Part shown: positions 8,058 to 16,134 of the stretch, in pieces
Numbering within the stretch: position 1 is the stretch's first letter
How the letters are laid out: every line of letters begins with the position of its first letter
Source: JAWVFM01 sp038237625
GTDB taxonomy: Bacteria; Actinomycetota; Thermoleophilia; Solirubrobacterales; 70-9
Direction: 5' to 3'
NCBI GenBank assembly: GCA_038237625.1
Contig: JBBRYM010000009.1
Location: 1 to 64,000, forward strand
DNA: 64,000 bases
Translations under genes and position numbers: made by a program
Notes under the pieces: generated by a model
Databases searched by the model: none
The model's input: only the letters and a program-made list of their open reading frames with translations
Told to the model about the DNA's origin: nothing

Positions 8058-8074
8058 ATACCCCCAAGGGGTAT
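8058..8074. promoter_or_regulatory. CsoR-type operator (ATACCCC-N3-GGGGTAT)
   Basis: ATACCCCCAAGGGGTAT has two perfect 7-bp arms around a 3-nt spacer. It ends 17 nt before the ATG of the small DUF1059-like gene. This G-tract/C-tract dyad is the known form of CsoR/CstR-family (copper or persulfide sensor) operators. A near-identical dyad lies at 55470-55486. No CsoR gene is in the window. Confidence 0.55.
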
Positions 8075-8091
8075 GTGATAGGTTGGCGCCG

Positions 8092-8295
8092 ATGAGTGGT
8101 GAGATCGCGAAGACAAGAAGTGCTGCCCCTGAGCGCGGGATGCTCGTTATTCCTTGCCGGCGCTGTGGGGCTGAAATCACCGCCGCCTCCGAGGACGAGC
8201 TCGTCAAACGGGTCCACGCGCACATCCGATCCGAGCACGGCAGCGAGCACGCTCCGGCGCGCGAGCACCTCCTTCCCCACGCCCGTCGAATCTGA
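8092..8295 (+). CDS. small DUF1059-like protein
   Basis: The protein has 67 residues. The core I-P-C-R-R-C-G-A-E-I-x-A-x-x-E-D-E-L-V-K-R-V followed by H-A-H-I-R-S-E-H-G resembles DUF1059: a CxxC near the N-terminus, an acidic helix and a closing pair of histidines. The Cys and His residues could form a small metal site (inference). It stands alone behind the CsoR-type dyad, so it may be metal- or sulfur-responsive. Its ribosome binding site is weak. Confidence 0.6.
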   Translation: MSGEIAKTRSAAPERGMLVIPCRRCGAEITAASEDELVKRVHAHIRSEHGSEHAPAREHLLPHARRI

Positions 8296-8807
8296 TGCCG
8301 AGTTTAGGAGAGCCTGGGTGACCGGCCTGGCCGACTTTCGAGCCGCCGCAATGATGCTGCGCGCCTGCTCGCGCTAAGCGGTCGCAAGCACGACCCAAAC
8401 TCGAGCGCCTTGTTCGTTCGGGAGTAGTAACCCGAACAGGCGGCTCCCAACCCGCGGGGGCCGTGCCATAGATGACATCAGGATCGAGGTCCGCTCCATT
8501 AGGCCAGGTGATCGTGTCACCCGACTCGTCTACCGCGACCCGGGTAAATGTCGCGGGGTCTCGCAGAGACTCGAAAACAGGGCCAGAAGGCCGGGGTGCC
8601 TACAGGCACGCCGCTGCCCTTGCCGCGGGCTTCCACCCGGGCGTAGGCGAATACCTGGTCCCTTCCGACCTCGACGAGCCGCGCAACATCCTCCGAGATA
8701 CTGCTGGGGCGATGTCGGAGGAGAACGCACCGGGACGCACGATCACGGCGCGCGCCGGCCTGCGGTGGCCGACGCTGTTGCCGCGCACGACGCGATCGGT
8801 GCTCTGC
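8296..8807. other. non-coding region with hairpin and SnoaL-type leader
   Basis: No convincing gene. A dyad GTTCGGG (8416-8422)/CCCGAAC (8431-8437) could be a terminator or operator. At 8695-8726 the sequence repeats, with few differences, the start region of the SnoaL gene at 14209, including an ATG reading M-S-E-E-N. The open frame here continues into the sialidase-like gene but has no signal or domain of its own. Confidence 0.5.
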
Positions 8808-10313
8808 ATGCCACATGGCGAGGTTTTGAAGCGGCTCTTGACGTTCTCGATGACACCGCCGGCGTGGGGACGTCTGCTGGGGTTCGCGCTGATGAGCCTG
8901 GCACTCGCGGCTTCTCCTGCCTCGGGCGCGATCCGTGTGGGTCACTGGCGGGCGGTCGCGCCGCATAAACAGCTTGCAGGCGATTGCGCCGGGCTCTATC
9001 AGGGCGAACCGCAGCCCGGCTTTCGTTTCGAACCGGTCGCGGCGTCCAACCCGCGTCGGCCCAAGGTCGTCTCGGTCGCCTGGATCCAGGGCTCGGCGCA
9101 GGGGATCCTCGCCGCGACGAGCCGCGACGGCGGGCGCAACTGGACGGCGGGCGCCGCGCCTCAGACGTCGAGCTGCACGGGCGGCCAGCGAAGCGGTGCC
9201 GCCGATCCCTGGCTCTCTTATGGGCCGCACGGGACCCTCTACCTCACCGCGATCCCGGCGGACTTGCTCGCCTCGCCGCTTCTCTTCTCGTCGGAGGTCT
9301 TCGCCTATCGCTCGCAAGACGCCGGGCGAAGCTGGTCGGCGCCGAGCACGGTCGCACCACTTTTTACTTTCAACGACAAGGCGTCGGTGCGCGCGGATCC
9401 GCACACGCCGAGGCTTGTATACGCCACCTATTCGAAGCGCACGGGCCTCGAAGGGGAAGACGGCTCGCTCTTTTTCAAGTCGAGCTCGGACGCAGCGCGC
9501 ACGTGGTCGCCCGAGCGCACCGTCTACCTCGCTCCGCCGCTTCTAATCGCAGTCAACGGCCAGGTCCTGCGACTGCCGGACGGCACTCTGGTGGACATCT
9601 TCGACCTCGTGAACGAGAGCGAGCAGCTCCCCATCCCACGCGTCGCATGGCAGGTGATGGCAGCCACTTCGAGTGACGGAGGTACGACGTGGTCGGCGCC
9701 CGGCCCCATCGCAACGCTTCCCGCCTTCGGCAGCCGCTTTTTTGCCGATGATGGATCCGGGAGCAAGATCCTGGCCGGGGCCATTTCCTCCACAGCGGCC
9801 TCGCCGGGAGGCCGTCTCTACGCAGCGTGGCAAGCCAATGAGTCGGACCAGCGGTCGGAGATTCGACTCGCGAGCAGCCTCGATGGACAGGCGTGGACCA
9901 CTCGCGAAGTCGCGAAGACGCGCTCGCTCGCGGTGCAGCCCACGGTCGCCGCGGGACGCCATGGGTTGGTGGGCGTAACGTGGTTCGACTTCCGGCCGGG
10001 GGGTAAGGCCGGCGATCCACTGCCGGCAAGGCTCCGCTTCGCGTACTCCCGGGACGCGGGAAAGACGTGGCATCGCCGGACGATACGCCGCTTCGACTAC
10101 CACCGTGCGCCAAGAACCGGAGAGGCCGACAAGCCCGGCCGGCCGCTCTTCTTGGGTGACTACTTCGGCCTCACCCCCATCCCCCACGGCTTCCTCACAG
10201 CGGTCACTCTGCCGTCTCGCTCGTCGACCAGAGCCGAGGGCGACAGCCAGCTCTATACCGCTCGGATTGTGCTCCGCCGCGATGCTCACCCGTCGCCCAT
10301 CTCCGCGCCGTAG
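8808..10313 (+). CDS. secreted sialidase/BNR-repeat beta-propeller protein
   Basis: The protein has about 500 residues. It starts with a signal-peptide-like segment (G-R-L-L-G-F-A-L-M-S-L-A-L-A-A-S, cleavage near A-S-G-A), so it is probably exported. The body carries repeated Asp-box-type S-x-D-x-G-x-x-W motifs: S-R-D-G-G-R-N-W, S-Q-D-A-G-R-S-W, S-S-D-G-G-T-T-W and S-R-D-A-G-K-T-W, spaced as in six-bladed sialidase-like propellers. Sialidase catalytic residues were not traced, so sugar hydrolysis is not claimed. ATG 8808 or ATG 8850 are plausible starts; the latter gives a more normal 27-residue signal. Confidence 0.8.
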   Translation: MPHGEVLKRLLTFSMTPPAWGRLLGFALMSLALAASPASGAIRVGHWRAVAPHKQLAGDCAGLYQGEPQPGFRFEPVAASNPRRPKVVSVAWIQGSAQGILAATSRDGGRNWTAGAAPQTSSCTGGQRSGAADPWLSYGPHGTLYLTAIPADLLASPLLFSSEVFAYRSQDAGRSWSAPSTVAPLFTFNDKASVRADPHTPRLVYATYSKRTGLEGEDGSLFFKSSSDAARTWSPERTVYLAPPLLIAVNGQVLRLPDGTLVDIFDLVNESEQLPIPRVAWQVMAATSSDGGTTWSAPGPIATLPAFGSRFFADDGSGSKILAGAISSTAASPGGRLYAAWQANESDQRSEIRLASSLDGQAWTTREVAKTRSLAVQPTVAAGRHGLVGVTWFDFRPGGKAGDPLPARLRFAYSRDAGKTWHRRTIRRFDYHRAPRTGEADKPGRPLFLGDYFGLTPIPHGFLTAVTLPSRSSTRAEGDSQLYTARIVLRRDAHPSPISAP

Positions 10314-10717
10314 CCTCCGACCCGCGCCTCAGGCGATTCGGCCCCGGCCGAGGCATGAGCAGCATCGATGGGTTCCTGAGCGTCTCCTCCGTCCCCTCCG
10401 TCCCCGCGAAAATTCGATGTGGACACATCGGACTTCGCAGTCGGTGCCAAGGCGGCGCGTCGCGAGATTGATCCGAATTGTCGCTCGCGCCTGGTTCCAC
10501 GCGGCATTGCTGCCCTGGTCCCCTCCAACGAAACCAGCGCCTGCAGCTGGTTGCCGCGACTACTTCTCGTTGTTCGGCCGACTGATGCGCTGGAAGCCGA
10601 GCTCGCGCGACTGCCCGACCTCAGCAGGGCGTTGCGGGAGGCGCCAGCCCCGATCAAGCGGCAGGTATTCGAGGCAAGCGTGACGGCTTGCATCTCCCCG
10701 TAACCCAGTGCTTCGCC
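10314..10717. other. non-coding region with repeat and recombinase-like remnant
   Basis: A 31-nt stretch (10420-10450) matches 18951-18981 in 27 positions, marking a dispersed repeat. The last 120 nt hold a possible recombinase tail, listed separately. Open frames here are short, overlapping and without family features. Confidence 0.5.
10587..10703 (+). pseudogene. possible serine-recombinase C-terminal remnant
   Basis: The translated frame reads L-E-A-E-L-A-R-L-P-D-L-S-R-A-L, then A-P-I-K-R-Q-V-F-E-A, before becoming unrelated. This resembles the helical C-terminus of large serine recombinases (L-P-x-L-x-x-x-L-x-x-A-x-x-x-x-K-R-x-V-F). Nothing of the catalytic domain remains nearby. The resemblance is short, so confidence is low. 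Confidence 0.3.
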
Positions 10718-12337
10718 TTAGACGGGTCGCAGGTCGCCGGCCAGGAAGCGGTCGCGTAGGACGAATTTCTGCACCTTGCCCGACGGCGTCATCGGGAACT
10801 CGTCCACGAAGACCCAGAGGCGTGGCGTCTTATACGCAGCGAGCTCCGCGCGGACGTGGGCGTCCAGCTCGTCCTTCTCCGGCATCGCGCCCGGCGACGC
10901 CCGGACGAAAGCGCACACCTGCTCGCCCCACTTCTCGTCGGGGATCCCCACTACCGCCACGTCGCTGACCGCTGTGTGGGTGAACAGTCTCTGCTCTATC
11001 TCCCGCGGGAAGATGTTCTCGCCGCCGCGGATGATCATGTCCTTCAGCCGCCCCTCGATGCGGCAGTAGCCGCGATCGTCCATCGATGCGAGGTCGCCGG
11101 TGTGGAGCCATCCGCCACCGTCGATTGCAGCGTCAGTCGCCTCCGGCATCTCGTAGTAGCCGTGCATCACCAGATAGCCCCGCGTGCACAGCTCACCGAC
11201 GACGCCGCAGGAGACCGTCTCGCCGGAGGCGGGGTCGACGATCCGGACCTCGGTTTGCGGGAGCGGGCGGCCGATCGTGGTGGCACGATCGTCGAAGCTG
11301 TCGTCGAGGCGGCCCTGGGTGATCACCGGCGAGCTCTCGGTCTGGCCGTAGATGATCGAGAAGCGCACACCGAGCCGGTCCTCTATGCGTTTGACCAGGT
11401 CGGGCGCCACGAGCGCGCCGCCGGAGAGCGCAGCACGCACCGATGACAGATCGCGCGTGTCGAAACCGGGATCCTCGGTCAGCGCGATCAGAACGGTGGG
11501 AACGCCCGCAAGTGCGGCCGCCCGCTCCGCCTCGATGAGATCGAGCATGAGGCCGGGCTCGAACGCGAGGACCGGGACGTGCGCGAGCTGGTGCGAGACG
11601 CAGCCCAGCGCGCCGAGGCCACAGCCGGCCGTGTGGAACAAGGGAAATGGATTCACGTAAGCCTCTCCCGGCGCAAACTCGAACCGCCCCAGCGTCATCC
11701 GAGCGTTGTTCGTCAACCCGCGGTGGTGCAAGAGCGCGCCCTTGGGAAAACCGGTCGTGCCCGACGTGTACTGGATCTGAACCGGGTCGTCCGGATCTAC
11801 GTCGGGCAGTCGTTCCGTGGGCGCACCGGACTCCAGAAATGCGTCGAAGTCGGTGAAGGCGATCGCCTCGCGGAGCTCGGGGAGCTCGCTGCGGACGGTC
11901 TCGAGCGATTGCGCCATCGGACTGCCGCGGAACTCGGGTAGCAGGAAAATCCCGGCCGAGCCGGACTGCTCCAGGACGTATTTGAGCTCACCGGGCCTGT
12001 ACGCCGGGTTGACCGTCACGAGGACCAGGCCGGCCAATGCCGCACCAAACTCCACCACCTCCCATTCCGGGATGTTGGGGGCCCATACGGCGACACGCTC
12101 GCCAGCTGCGAAGCGTCCGAGCAGCGCGCGGGCACAACGCTCCGCGTCCGCGAGCAATTCGCCGTACGTCCAACGCCGGCGCTGGGCCGGATCTGGGTGC
12201 CCGCCGATGAGCGCGGGCTGATCGGACACGGCCCGCGCGGCTTCGCGCAGGATTCCACCGACCGTCGTGTCCAGTACCGACTCGCTCTGGTCCGCGGGGT
12301 AGTACGACTCGTGCAGTGTCGCTGTCGTGACGGCCAT
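10718..12337 (-). CDS. AMP-dependent acyl-CoA synthetase (fatty-acyl-CoA ligase family)
   Basis: This is a 539-residue ANL-superfamily enzyme that activates a carboxylic acid with ATP and CoA. It has the P-loop-like Y-T-S-G-T-T-G-F-P-K-G (about residue 195), Y-G-Q-T-E-S-S-P (A5), W-L-H-T-G-D-L (A7), R-L-K-D-M-I-I-R-G-G-E-N-I (A8) and the C-terminal P-S-G-K-V-Q-K with the catalytic lysine. It is closest in layout to medium/long-chain FadD-like or DitJ-like ligases. Start ATG 12337 has AAGGAG 6 nt upstream. It precedes nothing in the same operon; the SDR-cNMP gene lies 93 nt upstream on the same strand and may be co-transcribed. Confidence 0.92.
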   Translation of the reverse strand: MAVTTATLHESYYPADQSESVLDTTVGGILREAARAVSDQPALIGGHPDPAQRRRWTYGELLADAERCARALLGRFAAGERVAVWAPNIPEWEVVEFGAALAGLVLVTVNPAYRPGELKYVLEQSGSAGIFLLPEFRGSPMAQSLETVRSELPELREAIAFTDFDAFLESGAPTERLPDVDPDDPVQIQYTSGTTGFPKGALLHHRGLTNNARMTLGRFEFAPGEAYVNPFPLFHTAGCGLGALGCVSHQLAHVPVLAFEPGLMLDLIEAERAAALAGVPTVLIALTEDPGFDTRDLSSVRAALSGGALVAPDLVKRIEDRLGVRFSIIYGQTESSPVITQGRLDDSFDDRATTIGRPLPQTEVRIVDPASGETVSCGVVGELCTRGYLVMHGYYEMPEATDAAIDGGGWLHTGDLASMDDRGYCRIEGRLKDMIIRGGENIFPREIEQRLFTHTAVSDVAVVGIPDEKWGEQVCAFVRASPGAMPEKDELDAHVRAELAAYKTPRLWVFVDEFPMTPSGKVQKFVLRDRFLAGDLRPV

Positions 12338-12430
12338 CTCGCTCCTTCCTACTCGTCAGCCGCACACTATCTCCGCCCGGCCCACGCGCGCAAACAGGCT
12401 GGGGACGGGCGCTCTGCATCGCCTGGTCTT

Positions 12431-13759
12431 TTACCGCTGAGAGTCGGGCGCGTACCGTGCTCGCACGAGCCTGCGCATGTGAGTGGCCGCGTCGGGGTTG
12501 TCGCTGAGGATCTCTTCGAGGCGGTCTTGAGAGATTGCATATGCATGCACTCGAGACGTCGCTGTCACCGTCGCGGCGCGCGGGCTTCCTTCGATTGGTC
12601 CCCGCTCGCCGACGACCTCCCCGGCACGGACAACCCCCACCGGCTCCCTCCGAATCGTCAGGGCCGCCTCGCCTTCGACGACGACATAGCAATCAGCCGA
12701 CTCGTCTCCCTCTGAGCAGAGTTCTTCGCCTTCCTCGAACGCGATCGGGTACGCGGTGGACGCCAGCTTCTTCAGCTCAGCAGGGGAGCAGGCCTCGAAC
12801 AACGGGATATGGCGCAGGCGATTGGCTAGCCGCTCGACCTCGACCGGGTCCGCGGCGACCGCCCCGCTCTCGAGCCGGCGCCGGAACGCCTCGCGCAAGG
12901 CCAGATCGCCCTCCGCCGGCCGGTCGCCCGCCGCGGCAGGCCGAAGCTTCAGTTTGCGAAACGGCTGGCGCAAGAGCAACCGGCCGATCAGGGCGTTGAC
13001 CGAATGGTCCAGGCCCGGTGCCACCGCGTAGGCCGTCTGGGCAAAGTTGCTAAGCGGAGTGGCTACGCGGACAGGCCGCTTGCGAATCGCGTCGCAGATC
13101 AGGTCAGCCGCCTCGTCGGGGCTCAGCGCCGGAAAGTTGTCCCACATCCGGGTGGGCGCGGCCATTGCCGTGCGCACGAGCGGCATATGCACGGTGGTGA
13201 TGTGGACCCCCTCGCCGCTTAGCTCGAATCCGAGCGAGCGTGAGAAGGCATCAAGGGCCGCCTTTGAAGCCAGATAGGCGGAGAACATGGGGCCGCTCAT
13301 CTGGACGCCGCCTGTCGACACGTTGATGATTTGCCCCGAGCCGCGCTCACGCATGCTCGGCAACAGGTCCAGGATCAGCTTGACCGGCCCGAAATAGTTG
13401 AGTTGCATCGTCCGCTGAAAGTCGTGGAATCGGTCGTACGAGCTGGCAATCTCCCGGCGGATCGAGCGGCCCGCGTTGTTCACGAGCACGTCGATATGGC
13501 CGTGCTGGTCCAAAACCTTTGCTGCCACCGCGTCGATGTCATCCGGGTCGGCGAGGTCGCAGACATAGAGGTGCGCCACACCGCCGCGGGCTTCGATCTC
13601 GGCCTTGGCCTCCTCGAGCAGCTCACGGCGGCGAGCGACGAGCAGGACGGTGCCGTCGGCCGCCCCTACCTTTAGCGCCACCTCCTTGCCGATCCCCGAT
13701 GAGGCGCCCGTGACCATCACCGTGCGCCCGCGGATTGCGTTCTGGAGCGTGCGTGCCAT
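12431..13759 (-). CDS. SDR oxidoreductase fused to a cyclic-nucleotide-binding domain
   Basis: The protein has 442 residues. Residues 1-250 are a classical SDR: T-G-A-S-S-G-I-G (about 17), D-L-A-D-P-D, N-N-A-G-R, I-N-V-S-T-G-G and Y-L-A-S-K with the catalytic Tyr and Lys. After a basic linker, residues about 310-435 form a cNMP-binding (cap-family) fold. It reads H-I-P-L-F-E-A-C-S, E-E-G-E-E-L-C-S-E-G-D, V-V-V-E-G-E-A, then G-E-R-G-P-I-E-G-S-P-R-A-A-T-V, where Arg of the phosphate-binding cassette is kept. There is no DNA-binding HTH. An allosteric, cAMP-tuned reductase or lipid/wax-metabolic enzyme is plausible but unproven. Confidence 0.88.
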   Translation of the reverse strand: MARTLQNAIRGRTVMVTGASSGIGKEVALKVGAADGTVLLVARRRELLEEAKAEIEARGGVAHLYVCDLADPDDIDAVAAKVLDQHGHIDVLVNNAGRSIRREIASSYDRFHDFQRTMQLNYFGPVKLILDLLPSMRERGSGQIINVSTGGVQMSGPMFSAYLASKAALDAFSRSLGFELSGEGVHITTVHMPLVRTAMAAPTRMWDNFPALSPDEAADLICDAIRKRPVRVATPLSNFAQTAYAVAPGLDHSVNALIGRLLLRQPFRKLKLRPAAAGDRPAEGDLALREAFRRRLESGAVAADPVEVERLANRLRHIPLFEACSPAELKKLASTAYPIAFEEGEELCSEGDESADCYVVVEGEAALTIRREPVGVVRAGEVVGERGPIEGSPRAATVTATSRVHAYAISQDRLEEILSDNPDAATHMRRLVRARYAPDSQR

Positions 13760-13798
13760 CTAGACCTCGATCCTGAGTTTCAACCGAGTCTCCATCGC

Positions 13799-14209
13799 CT
13801 ACTCCGACAGCCCGGCGGCTTCGAGGGCCTCCTGCTTGTCCATGTACATGGTTGCGCGCACGACCTTGCGGTCACGCAGGGTCGCCAGCCATGCGTACGG
13901 CGGGAAGTCGACCGTCACGCCGCTGCCTCGGCCGCTGAACTCATGGCTCGTAACCCACACGAACACGCGGTCGCCAGCGTCGATTATTTCCGGCTCAGCG
14001 ATCTGCTGGTCGCCCCAGGCTTCGAGCCACTCAGCCCAGAAGCGAGCGACCTCCTCTCGTCCCTTGTACATCCGGTTCAGCCCGTCGATCGGAATGCGCG
14101 TCGTGTCCATCACCATCTCGGCATCCACCGGCTCGAAGGCGCCGGCCCACTCGCGGTTGCGGAATGCCTCAAAGATCCGCCGCACGATTTCGACGTTCTC
14201 CTCCGACAT
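13799..14209 (-). CDS. SnoaL-like (NTF2-fold) protein
   Basis: The 136-residue protein begins M-S-E-E-N-V-E-I-V-R-R-I-F-E-A-F, the usual opening of actinobacterial SnoaL-like proteins. It then has the cone-shaped alpha/beta pattern with Y-K-G-R-E-E-V-A-R-F-W, D-A-G-D-R-V-F-V, and a closing Y-M-D-K-Q-E-A-L-E-A-A-G-L. It could be a small enzyme or ligand-binding protein; family members have no common reaction. Its start region is shared with 8695-8726, and a tRNA-Val-like scar lies 32 bp upstream. Confidence 0.85.
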   Translation of the reverse strand: MSEENVEIVRRIFEAFRNREWAGAFEPVDAEMVMDTTRIPIDGLNRMYKGREEVARFWAEWLEAWGDQQIAEPEIIDAGDRVFVWVTSHEFSGRGSGVTVDFPPYAWLATLRDRKVVRATMYMDKQEALEAAGLSE

Positions 14210-14511
14210 CGCCCGCGCAGTATCGCGCGGCGGCGATTCATGGCGCGGCTGGTTTCGGACCAGCGACCTCCGCGTGTGAAGTCCGCCTTCGGTCTGCTCC
14301 GGCTTCTCTGGACGGTTGTCGTGGCCAGATTGCACCGCCGTCCGGTTCTTAGGCTGCGGTGGACTCCCCTCGGCTTCCGCCGCTGTGAGGCTTGCCGGAA
14401 AGCACGCCGTCGACCGCTGCCTGCACTCCAAAGTATGCAGTTCCGAGTAGACATAAGGACTGTCCCCACTTTTGACGGCGGTCCGGAATCTGGCCGACGT
14501 ATGCTCACGTC
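14210..14511. other. intergenic region with tRNA scar
   Basis: Contains the tRNA-Val-like 3' half at 14241-14280 (separate entry). The remainder up to the TTG start of the glutamate-synthase-like gene has no recognisable gene, only a TGTCCCC tract near 14461. Confidence 0.5.
14241..14280 (-). repeat. tRNA-Val(CAC)-like 3'-half scar, copy 1
   Basis: Read on the minus strand, this gives TTCACACGCG, GGTCGCTGGT, CGAAACCAGC, CGCGCC: the anticodon loop, T-arm and acceptor 3' strand of a tRNA-Val(CAC). The D-arm and 5' acceptor strand are missing, so it is not a tRNA gene. Compared with the copies at 19096 and 19930 it has small indels. Confidence 0.65.
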
Positions 14512-16134
14512 TTGAGGTTCTTCGTTTTGGTCGCCATCGCGGGGCTGCTCTTGCTGGCTGGCCTCGCAGCGCTTGCCGGTGGTGGCGTCGTGAGCACCGT
14601 CGGCGTGGTCCTGCTGGCGTTGCTGCTGTGCTTGGCGATTTATGACCTGATCCAGCGCAGGCACTCGATCTTGCGCAACTACCCCGTCGCCGGGCATCTC
14701 CGCTTCCTCTTCGAGGCAATTCGCCCCGAGATGCAGCAGTACTTCATCGAGCGCAACTACGACGGGCGCCCATATGACCGCGACACCCGCACGGTCATCT
14801 ACGAGCGCGCGAAGGGGATTCACGGCGAGCAGGCCTTCGGGACCGAGCGGGACATGTGGGACCCGGGGTACGAGTGGCTTCTGCACACGAACGCACCGCT
14901 CGAACCGCCCGAAGAGCAGCCCCGGGTCCGAATCGGAGGCCCGGACTGCACTCAGCCCTACGACATGGCCCTGCTTAACGTCTCGGCGATGAGTTTCGGC
15001 GCGCTCTCGGCCAACGCGATTCGCGCCCTCAACGGGGGCGCGCGGCTCGGGGGGTTCGCCCACGATACGGGGGAAGGAGGCCTGACCAAATACCACCTGG
15101 AGAATGGCGGCGATCTGATCTGGGAGATCGGCAGCGGCTACTTCGGCGCCCGGACCAAGGACGGGCACTTCGATCCCGAGAAGTTCCGCGCGAAGGCCGC
15201 CCATGAAAACGTCATGTGCGTCTCGCTGAAGCTCTCGCAGGGAGCCAAGCCGGGAATCGGTGGGGTGCTGCCGGCGGCCAAGGTCTCCGCCGAGATCGCT
15301 GAGGCTCGGGGCGTCCCCAAGGGCGTCAAGTGCGTGTCGCCGCCCGCCCACAGTGCATTCAAGACCCCTCGCGAGCTGATCCGGTTCATCGCGGCCATGC
15401 GCGAGCTGGCGGGCGGCAAGCCGACCGGGTTCAAGCTCTGCGTCGGCGCCCGCCACGAATTCCTGGCGATCTGCAAGGCAATGGTCGAGGAGGGCACGGC
15501 ACCGGACTTCATCATCGTCGACGGCTCCGAGGGTGGCACGGGCGCGGCCCCGCAGGAGTACGAGGACCATGTCGGGATCCCCCTGACCGAGGGGCTGATG
15601 ATGGTCCACAACGCGCTCATCGGGGCCGGTTTGCGCGAGCGCATCCGCGTCGGTGCCAGCGGCAAGGTGGCGAACGGGTCGGACATTGTCAAGTGCCTGG
15701 CCCAGGGAGCCGACTACACGAACGCGGCGCGCGCGATGATGATGGCCGCCGGCTGCATACAGGCGCAGCGCTGTCACACCAACAAATGCCCGGTCGGCGT
15801 AACCACTCAGGATCCGCGCCGCGCTCGCGCTCTCAACGTTCCCGACAAGACCCAGCGCGTGCACCGCTTCCAGAAGGCCACGGTCGCCCAGGCCCAGCAG
15901 ATCATGGGCTCCATGGGGGTGCACGATCCCTCCGAGGTCAAGCCCTGGATGCTCGTGCGCCGGGTCGACGAGGTGAACACGCGCTCCTATGCGGAGCTGT
16001 TCGAGTGGCTCGAGCCCGGCGAGCTCCTGATCTCGCCCCGGCAGTCGTGGGCTGCCGACTGGCGGCTCGCTGACCCCGATTCGTTCAAACCCGGCGAGAC
16101 AGGGGAAGAGGTGCGCCATGCCAACAATCGCTGA
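14512..16134 (+). CDS. FMN-binding glutamate synthase family protein
   Basis: This is a 540-residue protein related to the FMN/Fe-S synthase domain of glutamate synthase (PF01645). Two N-terminal transmembrane helices (residues 2-45) anchor it. The barrel has S-A-M-S-F-G-A-L-S, D-T-G-E-G-G-L-T-K, I-G-S-G-Y-F-G-A-R, D-G-S-E-G-G-T-G-A-A-P and G-A-S-G-K-V. The 3Fe-4S ligands appear as A-G-C-I-Q-A-Q-R-C-H-T-N-K-C-P-V-G. It lacks the amidotransferase domain, so stand-alone GltB activity is unlikely; the substrate is unknown. The start is TTG 14512. It overlaps the pyruvate oxidase gene by 17 bp. Confidence 0.9.
   Translation: MRFFVLVAIAGLLLLAGLAALAGGGVVSTVGVVLLALLLCLAIYDLIQRRHSILRNYPVAGHLRFLFEAIRPEMQQYFIERNYDGRPYDRDTRTVIYERAKGIHGEQAFGTERDMWDPGYEWLLHTNAPLEPPEEQPRVRIGGPDCTQPYDMALLNVSAMSFGALSANAIRALNGGARLGGFAHDTGEGGLTKYHLENGGDLIWEIGSGYFGARTKDGHFDPEKFRAKAAHENVMCVSLKLSQGAKPGIGGVLPAAKVSAEIAEARGVPKGVKCVSPPAHSAFKTPRELIRFIAAMRELAGGKPTGFKLCVGARHEFLAICKAMVEEGTAPDFIIVDGSEGGTGAAPQEYEDHVGIPLTEGLMMVHNALIGAGLRERIRVGASGKVANGSDIVKCLAQGADYTNAARAMMMAAGCIQAQRCHTNKCPVGVTTQDPRRARALNVPDKTQRVHRFQKATVAQAQQIMGSMGVHDPSEVKPWMLVRRVDEVNTRSYAELFEWLEPGELLISPRQSWAADWRLADPDSFKPGETGEEVRHANNR

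Noticed and set aside
10286..10693. Minus-strand open frame of 135 codons
   Set aside because: Low-complexity Ser/Arg/Ala composition, contains the dispersed repeat, no domain and no ribosome site.
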